A stretch of DNA of 64,000 nucleotides. Source: Tillus elongatus. Its lineage: Eukaryota > Arthropoda > Insecta > Coleoptera > Cleridae. The notes under the pieces were generated by a model, which was not told where the DNA came from, did no database searches, and saw only the letters and a list, made by a program, of their open reading frames with translations. Shown here piece by piece: positions 1-11,348 of the stretch; within the stretch, counting starts at the first letter, position 1; each line of letters starts with the position of its first letter. The position numbers and the translations under genes were made by a program. The stretch lies in assembly GCA_964006375.1 (NCBI GenBank), contig OZ023267.1:36405766-36469765 (forward strand). The letters run 5' to 3'.

Positions 1-665
1 TGCCAAGTCAGAACTATATGGAGGATGACTCATCAGATCGACGTTTTGAGTGCTCAAGAAGTCACTAGTGTGAGCCGATATGTGAGAGTTTGCATTATCG
101 TGGTGGAGCATCCTCTGTCTTCGCCAGTTAGTTTACCTTATTTCTCCAAAGACTTCTGATAAACAAGTCATTGTGTACCATTCAGACCGTTTTACGTTGC
201 ACCAATGGTACAATTGAGACACATAGGTTTTAATGAGAAAACAGGCGACCATTTGTTTCGAAGTGCTTCATGCACGAACGACTTGTTGGGTTTGGCTCAC
301 CTTGGAAGACCCATACAATCGAATGCTGCTTACTTCCAGGCTCGCGTGGATCACAATTCATCACCTGTCATGATGTCATACACATATTTTGAAGTACCGC
401 GATCGAATTTCTTGAGCATTTATTGTGACTAATTGACACGAGCCTGTTTTTTTAGCGATTATAAAATTATGTGAAACCCAACGGGAACAATTTTTTTTGC
501 AGCCAAATGTTCATGCAGTATTGAACGTATCCTGGTCCCACTACTGTCCAAGGATAGCTCTATCTCATGATCAGTCACATGACTATCTTGCAGTATCAGT
601 TCACGTACCGCATCGATGTTCTTCTGAACAACAACCTTCACGAAATTCGTTCTTGATCTAAATAA
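1..665 (-). pseudogene. mariner transposase, broken, truncated by window edge
   Basis: Read on the minus strand this is a mariner-family (DD34D) transposase that would cut and paste its own element. The N-terminal helix-turn-helix part lies at about 660-459 (NIDAVRELILQD and ILHEHLAAKKI). At the left edge, about 125-1, the minus strand reads HHDNANSHISAH followed by HPPYSSDLA, which are the second catalytic Asp and the PYSPDLAP-type third-Asp motif. The middle needs several frame changes, so the gene is dead. The C-terminus and the far terminal repeat lie outside the window. The plus-strand open frame at 205-432 is a shadow of this gene. Confidence 0.85.
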
Positions 666-1434
666 AATGTTCTTGATTTAATTCCACTTTTTGGCCGATA
701 TGAACTTTTCAAGTTGCCGTAAACAACAGAAATAGCACTTGTATGTCAAAACGTTCTAGGTAAATATAACTTCAAAAATGTCAATTTTTACGATGACATC
801 AGTTGGTAGATGGCAGCACTAGGTTTGTCCAATCCCAAAATATATACGGCAACCCTCATATGAGAATCCATTGATCAGTTTTGACAGTAGCTATATTGGT
901 GATTATTTCATTGCATCACTACATTCTGTTATTGGTTGTGAGATATTGATATTAGAGTTCATTGACATATATACATAAGGATCTTTCTGCAAAAGAAAGG
1001 AATCTTAGTGGAGTGGACTGGACAGCAATAGTAGGGAATTATTTAGACACAGAACATACTGTAATAAACTTAAATAAATTAATGCTTGGAAGTAAAATAT
1101 ATGAATAACCTAACCTCACACATCTTGTCACAGATAAGTTTTCCATAGAATGTAAATAAAATGAGAACAGTGTATGTATGTATTTTGTTTCTGTAACCTT
1201 GGACTATTTCTACGACTGTGACCAGTCACCAATGCCAGACAGCAGTTTCCCCTAATCATCCTGCTGAACCCTTATATTCCTGTAAGGAGGGTAGGTATCT
1301 TTAATATGATCAACATCACATGGTAAACGGGACCAACTTTACACTCCTGCCTGTGGTACATGTTGACATTCAACTTGATCAAATACAATGCCAACAATCT
1401 CGGTTAATGTTAATTTTACGGTATATTCTGAAAA
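666..1434. other. no gene recognised
   Basis: This is AT-rich sequence beside the mariner remnant. The stretch up to about 870 probably includes the untranslated flank and end of the mariner element, but I could not identify a terminal repeat. I see no coding signal. Confidence 0.4.
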
Positions 1435-1560
1435 AGTGAAATGACGCCCCTGCTGAGAATCAAACTAGCGACCTTTTTTTTCCCCTCAGGAGTAGTCTGC
1501 GTCTTTGCCGCCCCGATAGCACCGCAGCCTTTGGCCTATTGTGCATGCCCCTTGTCTTTT
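1435..1560 (-). repeat. possible tRNA-derived SINE fragment
   Basis: On the minus strand a tRNA-like stretch carries a B-box-like AGTTTGATTCTC about 45 bases after an A-box-like GGGGCGGCAAAGACG. It is followed by a GC-rich piece. No target duplication was found, so the call rests on box spacing alone. Confidence 0.3.
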
Positions 1561-1599
1561 CTATTCCACCCATTCCAAAATCACTGTGCCTTGAACTAG

Positions 1600-2400
1600 T
1601 TTGCACAACAATGTTAGGGTGAAGTTTTATATTGCTCTGTCTGTGGTCTAGGCTGTAGATCAGTTTTGCGGTCCAGAGCTTTACACTCGCACAAGATGTG
1701 CTCGGCTGATTCCCCCCTCGCCGCAGAGTCTGTATGCCAGGTCCCCCTCGAACCGCCCCATTTTATGCAGGTGTATAGGTGTTTCTTGACGGCCATGTGT
1801 CCCGTCAAGAGCCCTGTTATGTTCCTGAGCTGTCTCCTGTCTCCTCTGCTAAGATTTAGCAGCTCCACAGCTCTGTTTGAACTGGGTTACTTAATTACTA
1901 ACTTTCCATGTCTGAACCTTGGACAGTCTGCCCAGTACACCTTGTGTTTGTTTCTGACCCAGGACTTAATGGATCCCCTGGCAGTGCTCTTTGTCACGCC
2001 CAGGACCGGTCCTGGTCCCATAAATGGTTATGCTGACCCTCTCGTCGCAAGACTGTCAGCTTCTTCATTGCTTTTGACCCCCCAAGTGACCCGGCACACA
2101 AATGAGGGTGCCCTCATTTTGCCCAGTCAGGTCGCTCGTCTCGTCTCGGCATTAACTTACCAGCCCGTGGGCTACTTAGGGCCTTAAGGGCTGTCTGTGC
2201 CTGTAAGGATCCGCTTGTTGGTGTAGCCCCTGCTCTTGTTTTCTCGCACGCAGTGTAAGATGGCATACATTTCGGCCTGAAAGACCGTTGCATGAGCTAC
2301 GAGGCAAATACTGTGACTTACCCTCGGTCCTAAGAGTAGAACATGATTGCTGGGGTTGGCAAGAAGGGTCCATTGTGGCCTACTTGCTTGGCGTTGGCCT
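1600..2400 (-). pseudogene. non-LTR retrotransposon 3' part: RNase H domain and Cys-rich tail, degenerate
   Basis: Minus-strand frames give the pieces of a retrotransposon RNase H domain and the tail after it. ATVFQAEMYAILHCVREN lies near 2290-2240 (the conserved E of RNase H). VPGHLGGQK with CDERVS lies near 2100-2040, matching the W-x-P-G-H-x-G-x-x-G-N-E-x-A-D type signature. ITGLLTGHMAVKKHLYT and ESAEHILCECKAL lie at 1840-1660, the typical tail of insect jockey/I-like polyproteins. Several stops and shifts separate the pieces. The long plus-strand frame 1666-2187 is its shadow. The reverse transcriptase itself is missing. Confidence 0.75.
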
Positions 2401-3171
2401 ACCCACCACCGCTACTACTACCCTCGGTCCTTCTGAATAAACGCCTGCCCCCGTCCCACGCTCCCCGCCGACTCTCGGCGCTTGGCTTTAGAGATACATG
2501 TTCTTAACACTGGTCCACCGAGACTGTATAAAATTACAACTAGAAGAGAAGATAGCATGCTTATTCCACTTAATAATGTAAATATGATTCATTACATTTT
2601 CTGTGTCTATTCATCAGTTTAACATTTGCTAGGGCTAAAGGACTTGTGACAAGTTTTCTAAACCTTTTAGTTTTAAATGATCACATGATATATTTAAAGA
2701 TGTTTTATTCCACAGCGGTGGTTGCTTTTTTTTAAATGCCAGAAGCTTGATTTTTATTTATTAACTAAGAAGGGCAATTTGGCTTTTTAAAAAAATGGTT
2801 AAAATTGTGTGGGAAACACTTTTAGTTGTGTGATGTGCACTGAACTCAATTACAAATGGAAGTTGACATATAGGAGTCTAGAAAATAATTTATTTTGGTG
2901 AAAAGAATCTGCAAATTTTTTGAGAAAATAATTACTTGACATTTTTTCACAAATTATTTATTTTCAGTTATGGACTTATGATTTTAAATATCTTTATTTA
3001 ATGCTATTCGCATAAAACAAAAACATCAAGCCACCCAGTTCGATAGATGTCTTTCTCATGTAATTGTTATTGTTAGATTCCGACAATTTTGGTTTGCATT
3101 TATATTTTAGCTAGATATCTTTACGTAATTAACGTAATGTAAAAAATAAAGTTATAAATACAAGAATTTAT
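2401..3171. other. no gene recognised
   Basis: A short GC-rich patch (about 2400-2500) adjoins the retrotransposon remnant and may be more of it. The rest is AT-rich sequence without coding potential. Confidence 0.4.
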
Positions 3172-3535
3172 ATAACTCAACCAAGCTTTTAACAAAAGAA
3201 AGACACATGTTAAGTTACATCAAAACTAGTAATAAAGCGTTTGCACGTTTTTTAACGAAAATATAACTCAACCAAGCTTTTAACAAAAGAAAGACACATG
3301 TTAAGTTACATCAAAACGAGTAATAAAGCGTTTGCACGTTTTTTAACGAAAATATAACTCAACCAAGCTTTTAACAAAAGAAAGACACATGTTAAGTTAC
3401 ATCAAAACTAGTAATAAAGCGTTTGCACGTTTTTTAACGAAAATATAACTCAACCAAGCTTTTAACAAAAGAAAGACACATGTTAAGTTACATCAAAACT
3501 AGTAATAAAGCGTTTGCACGTTTTTTAACGAAAAT
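3172..3535. repeat. tandem array, four copies of a 91-bp unit
   Basis: The unit starting ATAACTCAACCAAGC begins at 3172, 3263, 3354 and 3445, giving an exact 91-base period. The array ends at about 3535. Copies are nearly identical; the clearest difference is CTAG versus CGAG in the second copy. Such low divergence points to recent expansion or ongoing homogenisation. There is no reading frame. Confidence 0.95.
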
Positions 3536-3542
3536 TGTTTTG

Positions 3543-3715
3543 AAAATGATCAAAATGGAAGGCAATAACCATTCAAAGGAAGTTTTGATGAAATTGTTTA
3601 TTCTTCATGGTAAATGTGATCAAATTATATGAAGAACTTACAGAAGGTTCAATGAAATGGATCCCGATTTGCAACCAAGGAAACTTGCTTTTATTTCGAA
3701 AACCTGACTATTTAG
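3543..3715 (+). pseudogene. possible transposase N-terminal fragment (DUF4817-like helix-turn-helix)
   Basis: Plus-strand translation gives HSKEVLMKLFILHGKCDQII, a stop, and RTYRRFNEMDPDLQPRKLAF. This resembles the N-terminal helix-turn-helix of insect mariner/Tc1-like transposases of the DUF4817 type, where a Y-x-x-x-x-P-D-x-x-P segment follows the first helix. It directly abuts the 91-bp tandem array. No catalytic domain follows in frame. Confidence 0.4.
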
Positions 3716-4290
3716 GTGTAGGAACATGATACATCATTGGAATGGAACTTTAATTGTCTTTCAGGATATTTGATAATACACGGGGTGTTTTATTTAAAAA
3801 ATGCATTTTTCTCCATTTTTGTATCTATCGGTACAATCACAAATTTTGAACGACCCTGTATAATTGAGAACGAATTCCCGTAGACATAACTAATACACGG
3901 GACATTGGTAAGCTACATCCAAAATTTCAGCTTTCTACGCATCCAAATACCACAGTAATAAGTATTTAATTAAAGCTCTGTTTTGCACAAAAAATTTGGA
4001 AAATAATTAATTTCTCGAAAATCGCTGGAGATGGGTAAAGGGAAATATCATACAAAAATAATCGGAAAGTAATACCGAAGTGAAAAATGCAATAATATAC
4101 AGGTGTTTCATTTAGAATATCAAAGTTGTTGCTACTTTTTAATATAAGCTGCATCGCCGCAACGCTAAAATTATCGTAGATCGATAAGAGCTGAACTAAT
4201 TACCCAAGAAACCAAATTTTCAAAAGAATCCTACATCCCATTCTCCGTAAACTTCTCACCTGCCATCGACTGTGAGTCACCCTGTGTATA

Positions 4291-5708
4291 CAGGGTGATT
4301 CATAAGTGGTGACCAAAAATGAAACCCCATGTTCTTTGAACAATTTTAATTTAATGTCTTGATAATTTTTTGTACGACGATTATCTTTGTTGTATTTTAG
4401 TAAGTAGTAGTCTGGTTTGCCAAAGTTGTCATTAAGTGTCACTTGACGTTTAGGTTAACAAGTTATTATTTTGAATAGGTGTAAGTGGTAAACTTTATAA
4501 AATTGCAAAATTTTCTACTCTTTTACTTCCCACAATGGATGTTGGCAATGAACAATCAAAATATCTTATTCCCTAATCTAATCTTCTGGTCTGACGAATC
4601 AACATTTACAAGAAATGGTATTTATAATTCTCATAATGAGCATGTCTGGTCATTGGAAAATCCACATGCAACAAGGACTCGCACATTTCAACATAGATTT
4701 TCCATTAATTTATGGTGTGGTATTTTTAACGGCTCACTGTTCATGGAAGTCCTGCCACAACGTTTAAATGGATCTTCGTACTTAGCTCTCCTAGAAAACT
4801 GTGTAGAAAACATTCTAGATGACATTCCACTAGCAACAAGATGTATAATGTGGTACCAGCATGACGGTGCACCAGCGCATCATAGTCGAAACGTTGTTAC
4901 ATGGCTACATGAACATTATAATGAAGGATGGATTGGCAGAACTGGACCAATACATTGGCCTGCAAGATCACCGGACTTAAAAACCCACTTGACTTCTATA
5001 TTTGGGGTGATTTTAAGCGACTGGTCTACAGTGAACAAATAAATACCAGAGCAGCTACAACAACTGATAAATAATGCTTTTCGTCATATTCAAGCAACAA
5101 TGAATCCTCAAGACATTAAATTTTCCATATTAAATAGATGTCGTGCGTGTAATCAGGCCAATGGAGGAATTTTTGAACATTCATTGTAATGAATAAATTA
5201 CTATAAGCCTGATAAAAGTGTATCATTGCGATTTTCTACCAAACAACGACTGGTTAAAAATCTTGAACTGTGCTCTAAAACACTTACCTGATGCATTGCT
5301 TACTCGTAAAATAAGCGTCGTACAGAATATTATCAGGAAAGTCATTTTGTTCACGAATGAAAGTAAGATTCAAAAAATTAAACATAAAAAAATATCATTG
5401 GCTTACCCGTTTTTTTTCTTGAGGGATAACCAATGACAAGTGAGTACGCGTGCCACTGCTGGATTAGCCGATTTAATTGTTATGGTAGAATACGCGCCTT
5501 ACATAGCAGCCTACACATGCAAAGTTTCAGCAAAATATATGTGCTACTTTTAAAAAATTGGGAAATTTTATTTTTTGAAATTCAACTTCAACACCCTGTA
5601 TCTTTTTAATAAAGCATTATAGGAAAATTTTTTATAGGACATACCCTCTCTAAAATTGATCAAAGAACATGGGGTTTCATTTTTGGTCACCACTTATGAA
5701 TCACCCTG
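4291..5708 (+). mobile_element. Tc1/mariner-superfamily element with 57-bp inverted repeats
   Basis: The ends are CAGGGTGATTCATAAGTGGT at 4291 and its reverse complement ending at 5708. The inverted repeats run 57 bases with one mismatch. TA flanks both ends (4289-4290 and 5709-5710), the expected target duplication of this superfamily. The element carries a broken transposase on the plus strand and is missing the N-terminal DNA-binding part. Confidence 0.92.
4485..5188 (+). pseudogene. Tc1/mariner-like DDD transposase, frameshifted
   Basis: The first 163 residues of the open frame 4485-5042 carry the catalytic core: FWSDESTFTRNG with the first Asp, WYQHDGAPAHHSR with the second, then WPARSPDL. 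A one-base shift near 4977 moves the continuation NPLDFYIWGDFKRLVYSEQ into another frame. A second shift near 5040 leads to IPEQLQQLINNAFRHIQ and the terminal ACNQANGGIFEHSL ending at 5188. The third acidic residue is Asp (PLDFYIWG). The usual N-terminal helix-turn-helix is absent, so the copy cannot be autonomous. Confidence 0.88.
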
Positions 5709-6777
5709 TATACAAGTTTATAATGGACCTTGGTTTTTTGTTCTAGGGGTCCTAATTTGCGCTCATTTTAGGAAATTTTTGTATCACCTTCGATAAGTGT
5801 TATTACCTAACTTTTTTAATGAAAATGCGCTAAAAAGTAAAATATTTTTTTAGTTAGAATTTTTTAGTTGTGTAGGTGAAATTTTCTTATTGGTAAGAAG
5901 TAGATGGTATAATAACTTAGTTAGTTGTGATACTAAAATATTTTTAGTTTCTTGTTCAACATTAGACAAAACTATTATTGTTTAGATTCGTAGGTGTTCC
6001 ATTTAGTGATTGAGTTCAGTTGGTATGTAGTTATTATGTGTTGTCTTATTGAGAGTGTTTCTTTTTATGGTGGACGTTATCTTAGCATTATTTTCGTTTT
6101 TATTTTTGTAGATGAACATTAGTACATAGTAATGCACTTTTTCTGTGTGTCACTGGGATGGCCTGTCGAAAAACACCTGAAATATGTGCATTACTTACGT
6201 AGAAGAAGTTGGATTCAAGTTTTGTGGAGTGTGTTCAGTGATTTTTTTTAACTATCAAAAATAAAAGACTTTAGTTATTACTATTTTTTTGATAAACTAG
6301 TAGATATTGATTTTTGATATGTCTGTATAAAGAATGTAGCTTTTGTACAGAATGCTGACAGAGACTTCTGACTTAAGGTGAATGTATATAGGACAACACG
6401 CCATGTCAACGTTATGAGACGGTCATTTGTGCCACATCCATTTAAAGTAGATTTTGTATACATGTGTTTATGTACAATTGCAGGGGAACGACATCAGCAT
6501 CGACAAGTATACAATTTATACCAGACGAAATGTCGACACGATTTTCAGTCTCGTGCCGTTGTGTAAAAGCGTGTGTATTCAAAATGTACCGAGTGAATTT
6601 GGCACAAATCACAGTAAACGCAGACCAGTATGTCAGGTAGATGACAGCTGTTTGTTTGTTAGTGCACATGACGTCATGTGCGAATATTTTTGTTTGTTAT
6701 ATGTTTCAGCTTATTAGATTTTATTGTGAGTGGGCTATTTCAGTCCCTCCACCGCGACCTTAGGTCTATTGTGGCTC
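5709..6777. other. no gene recognised
   Basis: T-rich sequence, with short overlapping open frames on both strands at 6281-6717 that have no recognisable product and shadow each other. I see no repeat structure. Confidence 0.4.
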
Positions 6778-8280
6778 ACGTCTAATTTTTTAGATTTCAC
6801 CCATCAATTCCAGCTCTCTGAGGGAGTCGATCTTTTCTTAAGGGTGAGAGTTTGTTTGGCGGGTGTACTGCCATCTGAGTAAAGTCGCTTGCCCATTTCG
6901 AAGCTCAAAGAGAGATAACCTCTCTCCGAGTTCGTCTGGATCCGACATCCGTCAGTGTTTGCCTCAAGGCGGTATCATGAAGTCCCGCTCTCGAGCAGCA
7001 TCTAATCTCCAGTTGTAATCCACCCCTAGAGATCTCAGCTCCCCTCAAGCTCTTCCGAACCTTACACCTAACAGTGTTAAGACTCAAGGCAACATCCCAT
7101 CGAGTCCCGCTCCAGAGCATCACCCCAGCGAGGCCGTCCGTCCGTTTCATAGCACACAGTATGGGCTCCAAACTCCGGGTGTTTACCACTCATCAGAGAT
7201 CAGAGCCCCCCGGGACGCCTGGACACACGCCAGGGCTCAATCCAGGGCGGTATCATGTGGAACCCCACTCCTGAGTAACAACCAAGCGAGGCCAATTGTC
7301 AGTCTCTGAGGCCACAGTGGAGGCGCCAAACTCCGGGTGCATATCACTCCCCAGAGATGTCTGCCTCCTCCCAGCCTCACCTACACCAGACCCCCGCCAG
7401 TGTTTCATTGACTCGGGGCGGTATCATGAAGCCCCGCCCTCGAGCAGCATCCAGGCAGGGTCGTTAGCCTGTATCGATGCTCACAGAGTAGGCCCAAGTC
7501 TCCACCCCTAGAGACCCCAGCCACCTCCGGGTTCGTCCAGGTCCAACACCTGCCAGCGTTAGCTTAAGTTTCACCCAACAAATCGAGATTCTGACAGGAG
7601 ACGACACCTGCGAGGTGAAACTCTGTTTGACAGATGTACTGCCATCTGAGCGAAGTCGCTTGCCCGTCTCTAAGCTCAAAGAGAGATAACCTCTCTCCGA
7701 GTTCGTCTGAACCAGACATCCGTCAGTGTTTGACTCGGTGCAGTGTCATGAAGTCCTGCATCCGAGCAGCATCCAAGTGAGGTCGTTTGTCCGTTTCGAA
7801 GCTCACAGAAGAGGCCTCAACCCTTAGTTTTATTCCACCCCTAAAGATCTCAGCTCTCCTCCGGGTTCGTCTAGACCCGACACCCACCAGTGCTAGGCTC
7901 AAGGCGACGTCCCATCGAGCTCCGCTCCCGAGCATCGCACAAGCGAGGCCGTCCGTCCGTTCCGAAGCACACAGTGGGGGCCCCAAACTCCGGGTGTTTA
8001 CCACTCATCAGAGTTGTCAACCCCCTCCGGGTTGTCTAAACACACGACACCCGCCAGCACTCAACCCAAGACGGCACCCATCCGGAACCCTGCTCCCGAG
8101 TAACAACCAAGCGCGGGCAACCATCCATTTCTAAGCCCAGAGTGGAGGCCTCAAAATCCGGGTGTACATCACTCCCCAGAGATATCCGCCTCCCTCCAGG
8201 CCCACATGGACAAGACCTCCGCAAGTGTTTAATTCCAATTAGTCGCCTTTTACGACAGGCAGGAGTTACCTTGGGCCTAT
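6778..8280. repeat. GC-rich higher-order tandem repeat (about 771-bp unit, four sub-units each)
   Basis: AAGCTCAAAGAGAGATAACC occurs at 6901 and again at 7672, so the large period is 771 bases. Inside each unit, phrases such as GCGAGGCCGTCCGTCCGTT, AAACTCCGGGTGT, CACTC-CAGAGAT and GGCGGTATCATGAAG recur about every 190-195 bases. This suggests four diverged sub-units per large unit. The block is far more GC-rich than its surroundings. Short open frames in it are by-products of base composition. Confidence 0.85.
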
Positions 8281-8312
8281 TTTAATAGTCCCCGGACCCA
8301 CAGGGGACTAAC
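8240..8312. repeat. conserved-looking tail motif next to the GC-rich repeat
   Basis: The block contains AGTCGCCTTTTACGACAGGC, then GGTTACC-like and GGACCCACAGGGG stretches. It sits directly after the GC-rich higher-order repeat. The phrase resembles repeats I associate with arthropod genomes, but I cannot assign it to a named family. Confidence 0.35.
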
Positions 8313-9767
8313 ACAGCTTATAGTAGACCGCTAAAATATAATGTGAAATGTTAAAATACTAGCCATGCTGTATGTGGCTTGTTCTGTATATATTGTACAC
8401 CTGTTTTGCTGTTTTAAACCTATTTTCTTAAGCGGAGCTTAAAGTGCGAGGTTGTGACCTTGAAGAAATTTTGTTTAATATTTTACTACCAATTATCAGC
8501 ACACACACAATGTTTTTATAGGTGGGGTTAGACGGGGCCAGGTTTAGGCACTTTTTGAAATATTATATTTTTTAAATTTTAAACCTAACCTTGTCCCAGT
8601 CTATCCTAGTTTAAAATATGTGCACGTTACAACTTTTAAAGCTTTTCGTTCCTCTATGATTTTGCATTGCATTTTAATGTTCTACTATTGATTGAAAGCA
8701 TATAACAAACATATAAAAACACTCACATGTGGACTTCATGTGTACTAACATCTGCATCTATTTGCAATACCAATGGTGGCACAAATAAATGTCTCTTTGA
8801 TGTGACATGTCGTCCCATATAATTCTACCTTTACCTGAGATATGTATATTAGACTGTTCTGGTTACTGAGATTAAGGTTTGGCAGACCAGTGGAGCTACT
8901 GTATTATATTTATTGGTGCCATACTGTGCTGTAAAAAATCCACCTTATCTTAAGCTTTTCTCTTTATTCCAATACACTTTCTGCTCAAAAATTTCAGTAA
9001 AAGCATTTGTCCTTTTTAAATTCTGTTCTTTGTTTTTCTGTTCTTATTTTATTAATTTATTTTCTTCAATGGTGCTGTAATAGTGCATATTGTAATATCC
9101 ACGTTATGCACAATATATTTATATTGTACTTGTTTTCTTTTATATTATATAGTAAAACTGTAAATTTCTTAAAGGGCAATTATCTTTGGGAGAAACTTGG
9201 CTTCATTGCGAAAATGACCGCTGGTTTACAAATTTCAGCCTAGAAGGTAATGAATGTACAAATAACTCAAATTAAAGTTGTTCTATCCTTACAGTTATTA
9301 TTATTACAGTATTTTTGCAAAAGTATTGTACATATAGTTGTTAGTATTGCATTTTGTATTCGTAATTTATTTAACACACTGTGATATTTTCATGAATTAG
9401 AAAATAAATTTCTATTACTTTCAGAATTTTATGTTTTATTTTGTGTTTGTTTTATTATCTGTGTTTCCCATTTTCCATTTTATTTGTATTATTTTAGCTT
9501 TTGAATTGCTTGAGGTATGTAAGACCCTAATCTATACTAATCCTATATTAATATTTTTTTAAATTTTTTGTTTACCAGGGGGTCCACAAATGAAGTCAGA
9601 GTAGGCCATGGAATTAACTGAATCATGCCTAATTGTACTTTACAGCATAGATTAGCAAGTTTGAGGTGCTATAAATTTTATGAAATTAAATTATTATGAA
9701 TGTTAAATAGAGTATGCATCCCATCATGTTTTAATATATCTGGTTATGCTTGTTGATTTAACACTAA
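8313..9767. other. no gene recognised
   Basis: AT-rich intergenic sequence. The open frame 9007-9243 is hydrophobic by composition and has no recognisable product. Confidence 0.4.
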
Positions 9768-11348
9768 ATCATTGATATCTCACAAAACGTCACCGAAATT
9801 ATCCAAGCTGGCATGGAATTATCTGTTCCACATACACAGAAAACCTCTTCAACCACTCTAAAGCCCTGGTTCTCTAAATCCTGTGACAAGGCCAGGCTTG
9901 ATAAGGTCAAAGCTCACAAAACGCTTCTACACAATCCCTGTCAAGAAAACCGTCAAGCATTTAACGACGCAAGAAATCGGTATGTCCGCATTCTTTCTGA
10001 GGCAGAAAACTCGTTTAATAACCACATAAAAAACAAAGCCCTCTCAAGCTCCAACGGCAGCAAACCCTTCTGGACTCTTGCTAAATCTATTGGGAATAAT
10101 TTCTGCAAGAGCACGTTCCCACCTCTTGTCTCAGGGGATGAACTTGTTTCTACAGCCCTGGGCAAGGCTGAACTTTTTGCCTTGCTGTTCGCTGGAAATT
10201 CTACTCTCAACCCACCTCCAAATGTTCAACCACCAACAGTCCCCAATATCGCGCATAAAATGACTGATTTCATTTTCAAAACTAAAAAGGTACGAAAGAT
10301 GCTCTCTTCTCTTAATACCAGTAAAGCATCTGGCCTTGACGAGATCCCAGCAATTGTTCTCAAAAAATGCGCACCAGAACTTGCTCCTGTCCTGACTCGT
10401 CAGTTTCAGACATCTTACAATAAAGGCATATTCCCTAGTAACTGTAAAACTGCTCAAGTACATCCCGTCCCCAAGAAAGGATCCAAAGCGCTTCCTAGCA
10501 ACTACAGGCCTATTTCTCTCCTTTCAGTCGTCTCTAAAGCGATGGAAAAGTATATAAATACTGAATTACTAAAATTTCTGGAAAAACACAGTCTAATCCA
10601 CGACAGGCAGTATAGATTCCGTCAGCGCAGATCAACTGCCGACCTCCTTTCCTTTGTCACCCATTCTTGGAACAAGTCTATGGAACTACACAGTGAATCC
10701 CAGATTGTCGCTCTAGACATATCCAAAGCATTCGACCAGGTCTGGCACGCAGCGCTGCTTAGTAAACTTCCGGTCTATGGCCTATCACCAAAACTCTGTA
10801 CCCGGACAGCAAATTTCCTCTCCAACCGGAGCATTTCTGTTGTCGTGGATGGCCATTCCTCTAAACTGGATCCAATTAATGCAGGAGTTCTTCAAGGTTC
10901 AGCTTTATTAGCCCCTACTTTGTTTCTTCTCTACATCAATGACCTCCTCTCTAGCACATCCAACCCAGTTCACAGTTACGCGGACGACAGCACCCTCCAC
11001 TCAAATATACAATATTCTAAGCCTGTCTCTTTAGCCCAATTAGATGAGGATCGCAGACTCATGGAGGGTTCTATCTCCGTGGATCTCCAAAAAATATTAG
11101 ACTGGGGAAGTAGATATCTTGTTCAATTCAACCCAACCAAATCACAGTCTTGCTTTCTTTCTCATAAGAGATACACCAGCCCTAGACCCATCACAATAAA
11201 CAACCAAGTTATTCAAAGTAATGAGTCCTTTTCACTTGCTGGCATTTCTGTGGATCGAAATCTCAATTGGCACCAACATGTCACATCAATTGCAGAAGCG
11301 GCTGCTAAGAAATTAGGTTTCCTCTTCCGGGCTCGCAAATACTTTTAA
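9768..11348 (+). CDS. non-LTR retrotransposon reverse transcriptase, truncated at both ends
   Basis: The 511-residue open frame starting at 9813 (readable in frame back to a stop at 9765) encodes the linker and reverse transcriptase of a CR1/Rex1/jockey-like element. It copies its own RNA at the target site. Visible landmarks are KPWFSKSCDKAR, a linker KPFWTLAKSIG, SKASGLDEIPAIVLK, NYRPISLLSVVSKAMEK, VALDISKAFDQVWH with the first catalytic Asp, GVLQGSALLAPTLFLLYIND, and HSYADDSTLH with the YADD catalytic pair. The frame ends abruptly after KKLGFLFRARKYF, where family members continue for some 100-200 residues. The endonuclease domain is also missing. It stays open for its full length, so insertion is fairly recent. 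Confidence 0.88.
   Translation: MIDISQNVTEIIQAGMELSVPHTQKTSSTTLKPWFSKSCDKARLDKVKAHKTLLHNPCQENRQAFNDARNRYVRILSEAENSFNNHIKNKALSSSNGSKPFWTLAKSIGNNFCKSTFPPLVSGDELVSTALGKAELFALLFAGNSTLNPPPNVQPPTVPNIAHKMTDFIFKTKKVRKMLSSLNTSKASGLDEIPAIVLKKCAPELAPVLTRQFQTSYNKGIFPSNCKTAQVHPVPKKGSKALPSNYRPISLLSVVSKAMEKYINTELLKFLEKHSLIHDRQYRFRQRRSTADLLSFVTHSWNKSMELHSESQIVALDISKAFDQVWHAALLSKLPVYGLSPKLCTRTANFLSNRSISVVVDGHSSKLDPINAGVLQGSALLAPTLFLLYINDLLSSTSNPVHSYADDSTLHSNIQYSKPVSLAQLDEDRRLMEGSISVDLQKILDWGSRYLVQFNPTKSQSCFLSHKRYTSPRPITINNQVIQSNESFSLAGISVDRNLNWHQHVTSIAEAAAKKLGFLFRARKYF

Noticed and set aside
205..432. 75-codon plus-strand frame.
   Set aside because: Antisense of the mariner transposase.
1666..2187. 173-codon plus-strand open frame.
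   Set aside because: It is the antisense shadow of the minus-strand RNase H region, whose motifs are recognisable.
6905..8224. Several open frames on both strands in the GC-rich repeat, some with similar peptides (MVNTRSL).
   Set aside because: The peptides recur because the DNA is tandemly repeated. No start context, splice signal or known domain supports translation.
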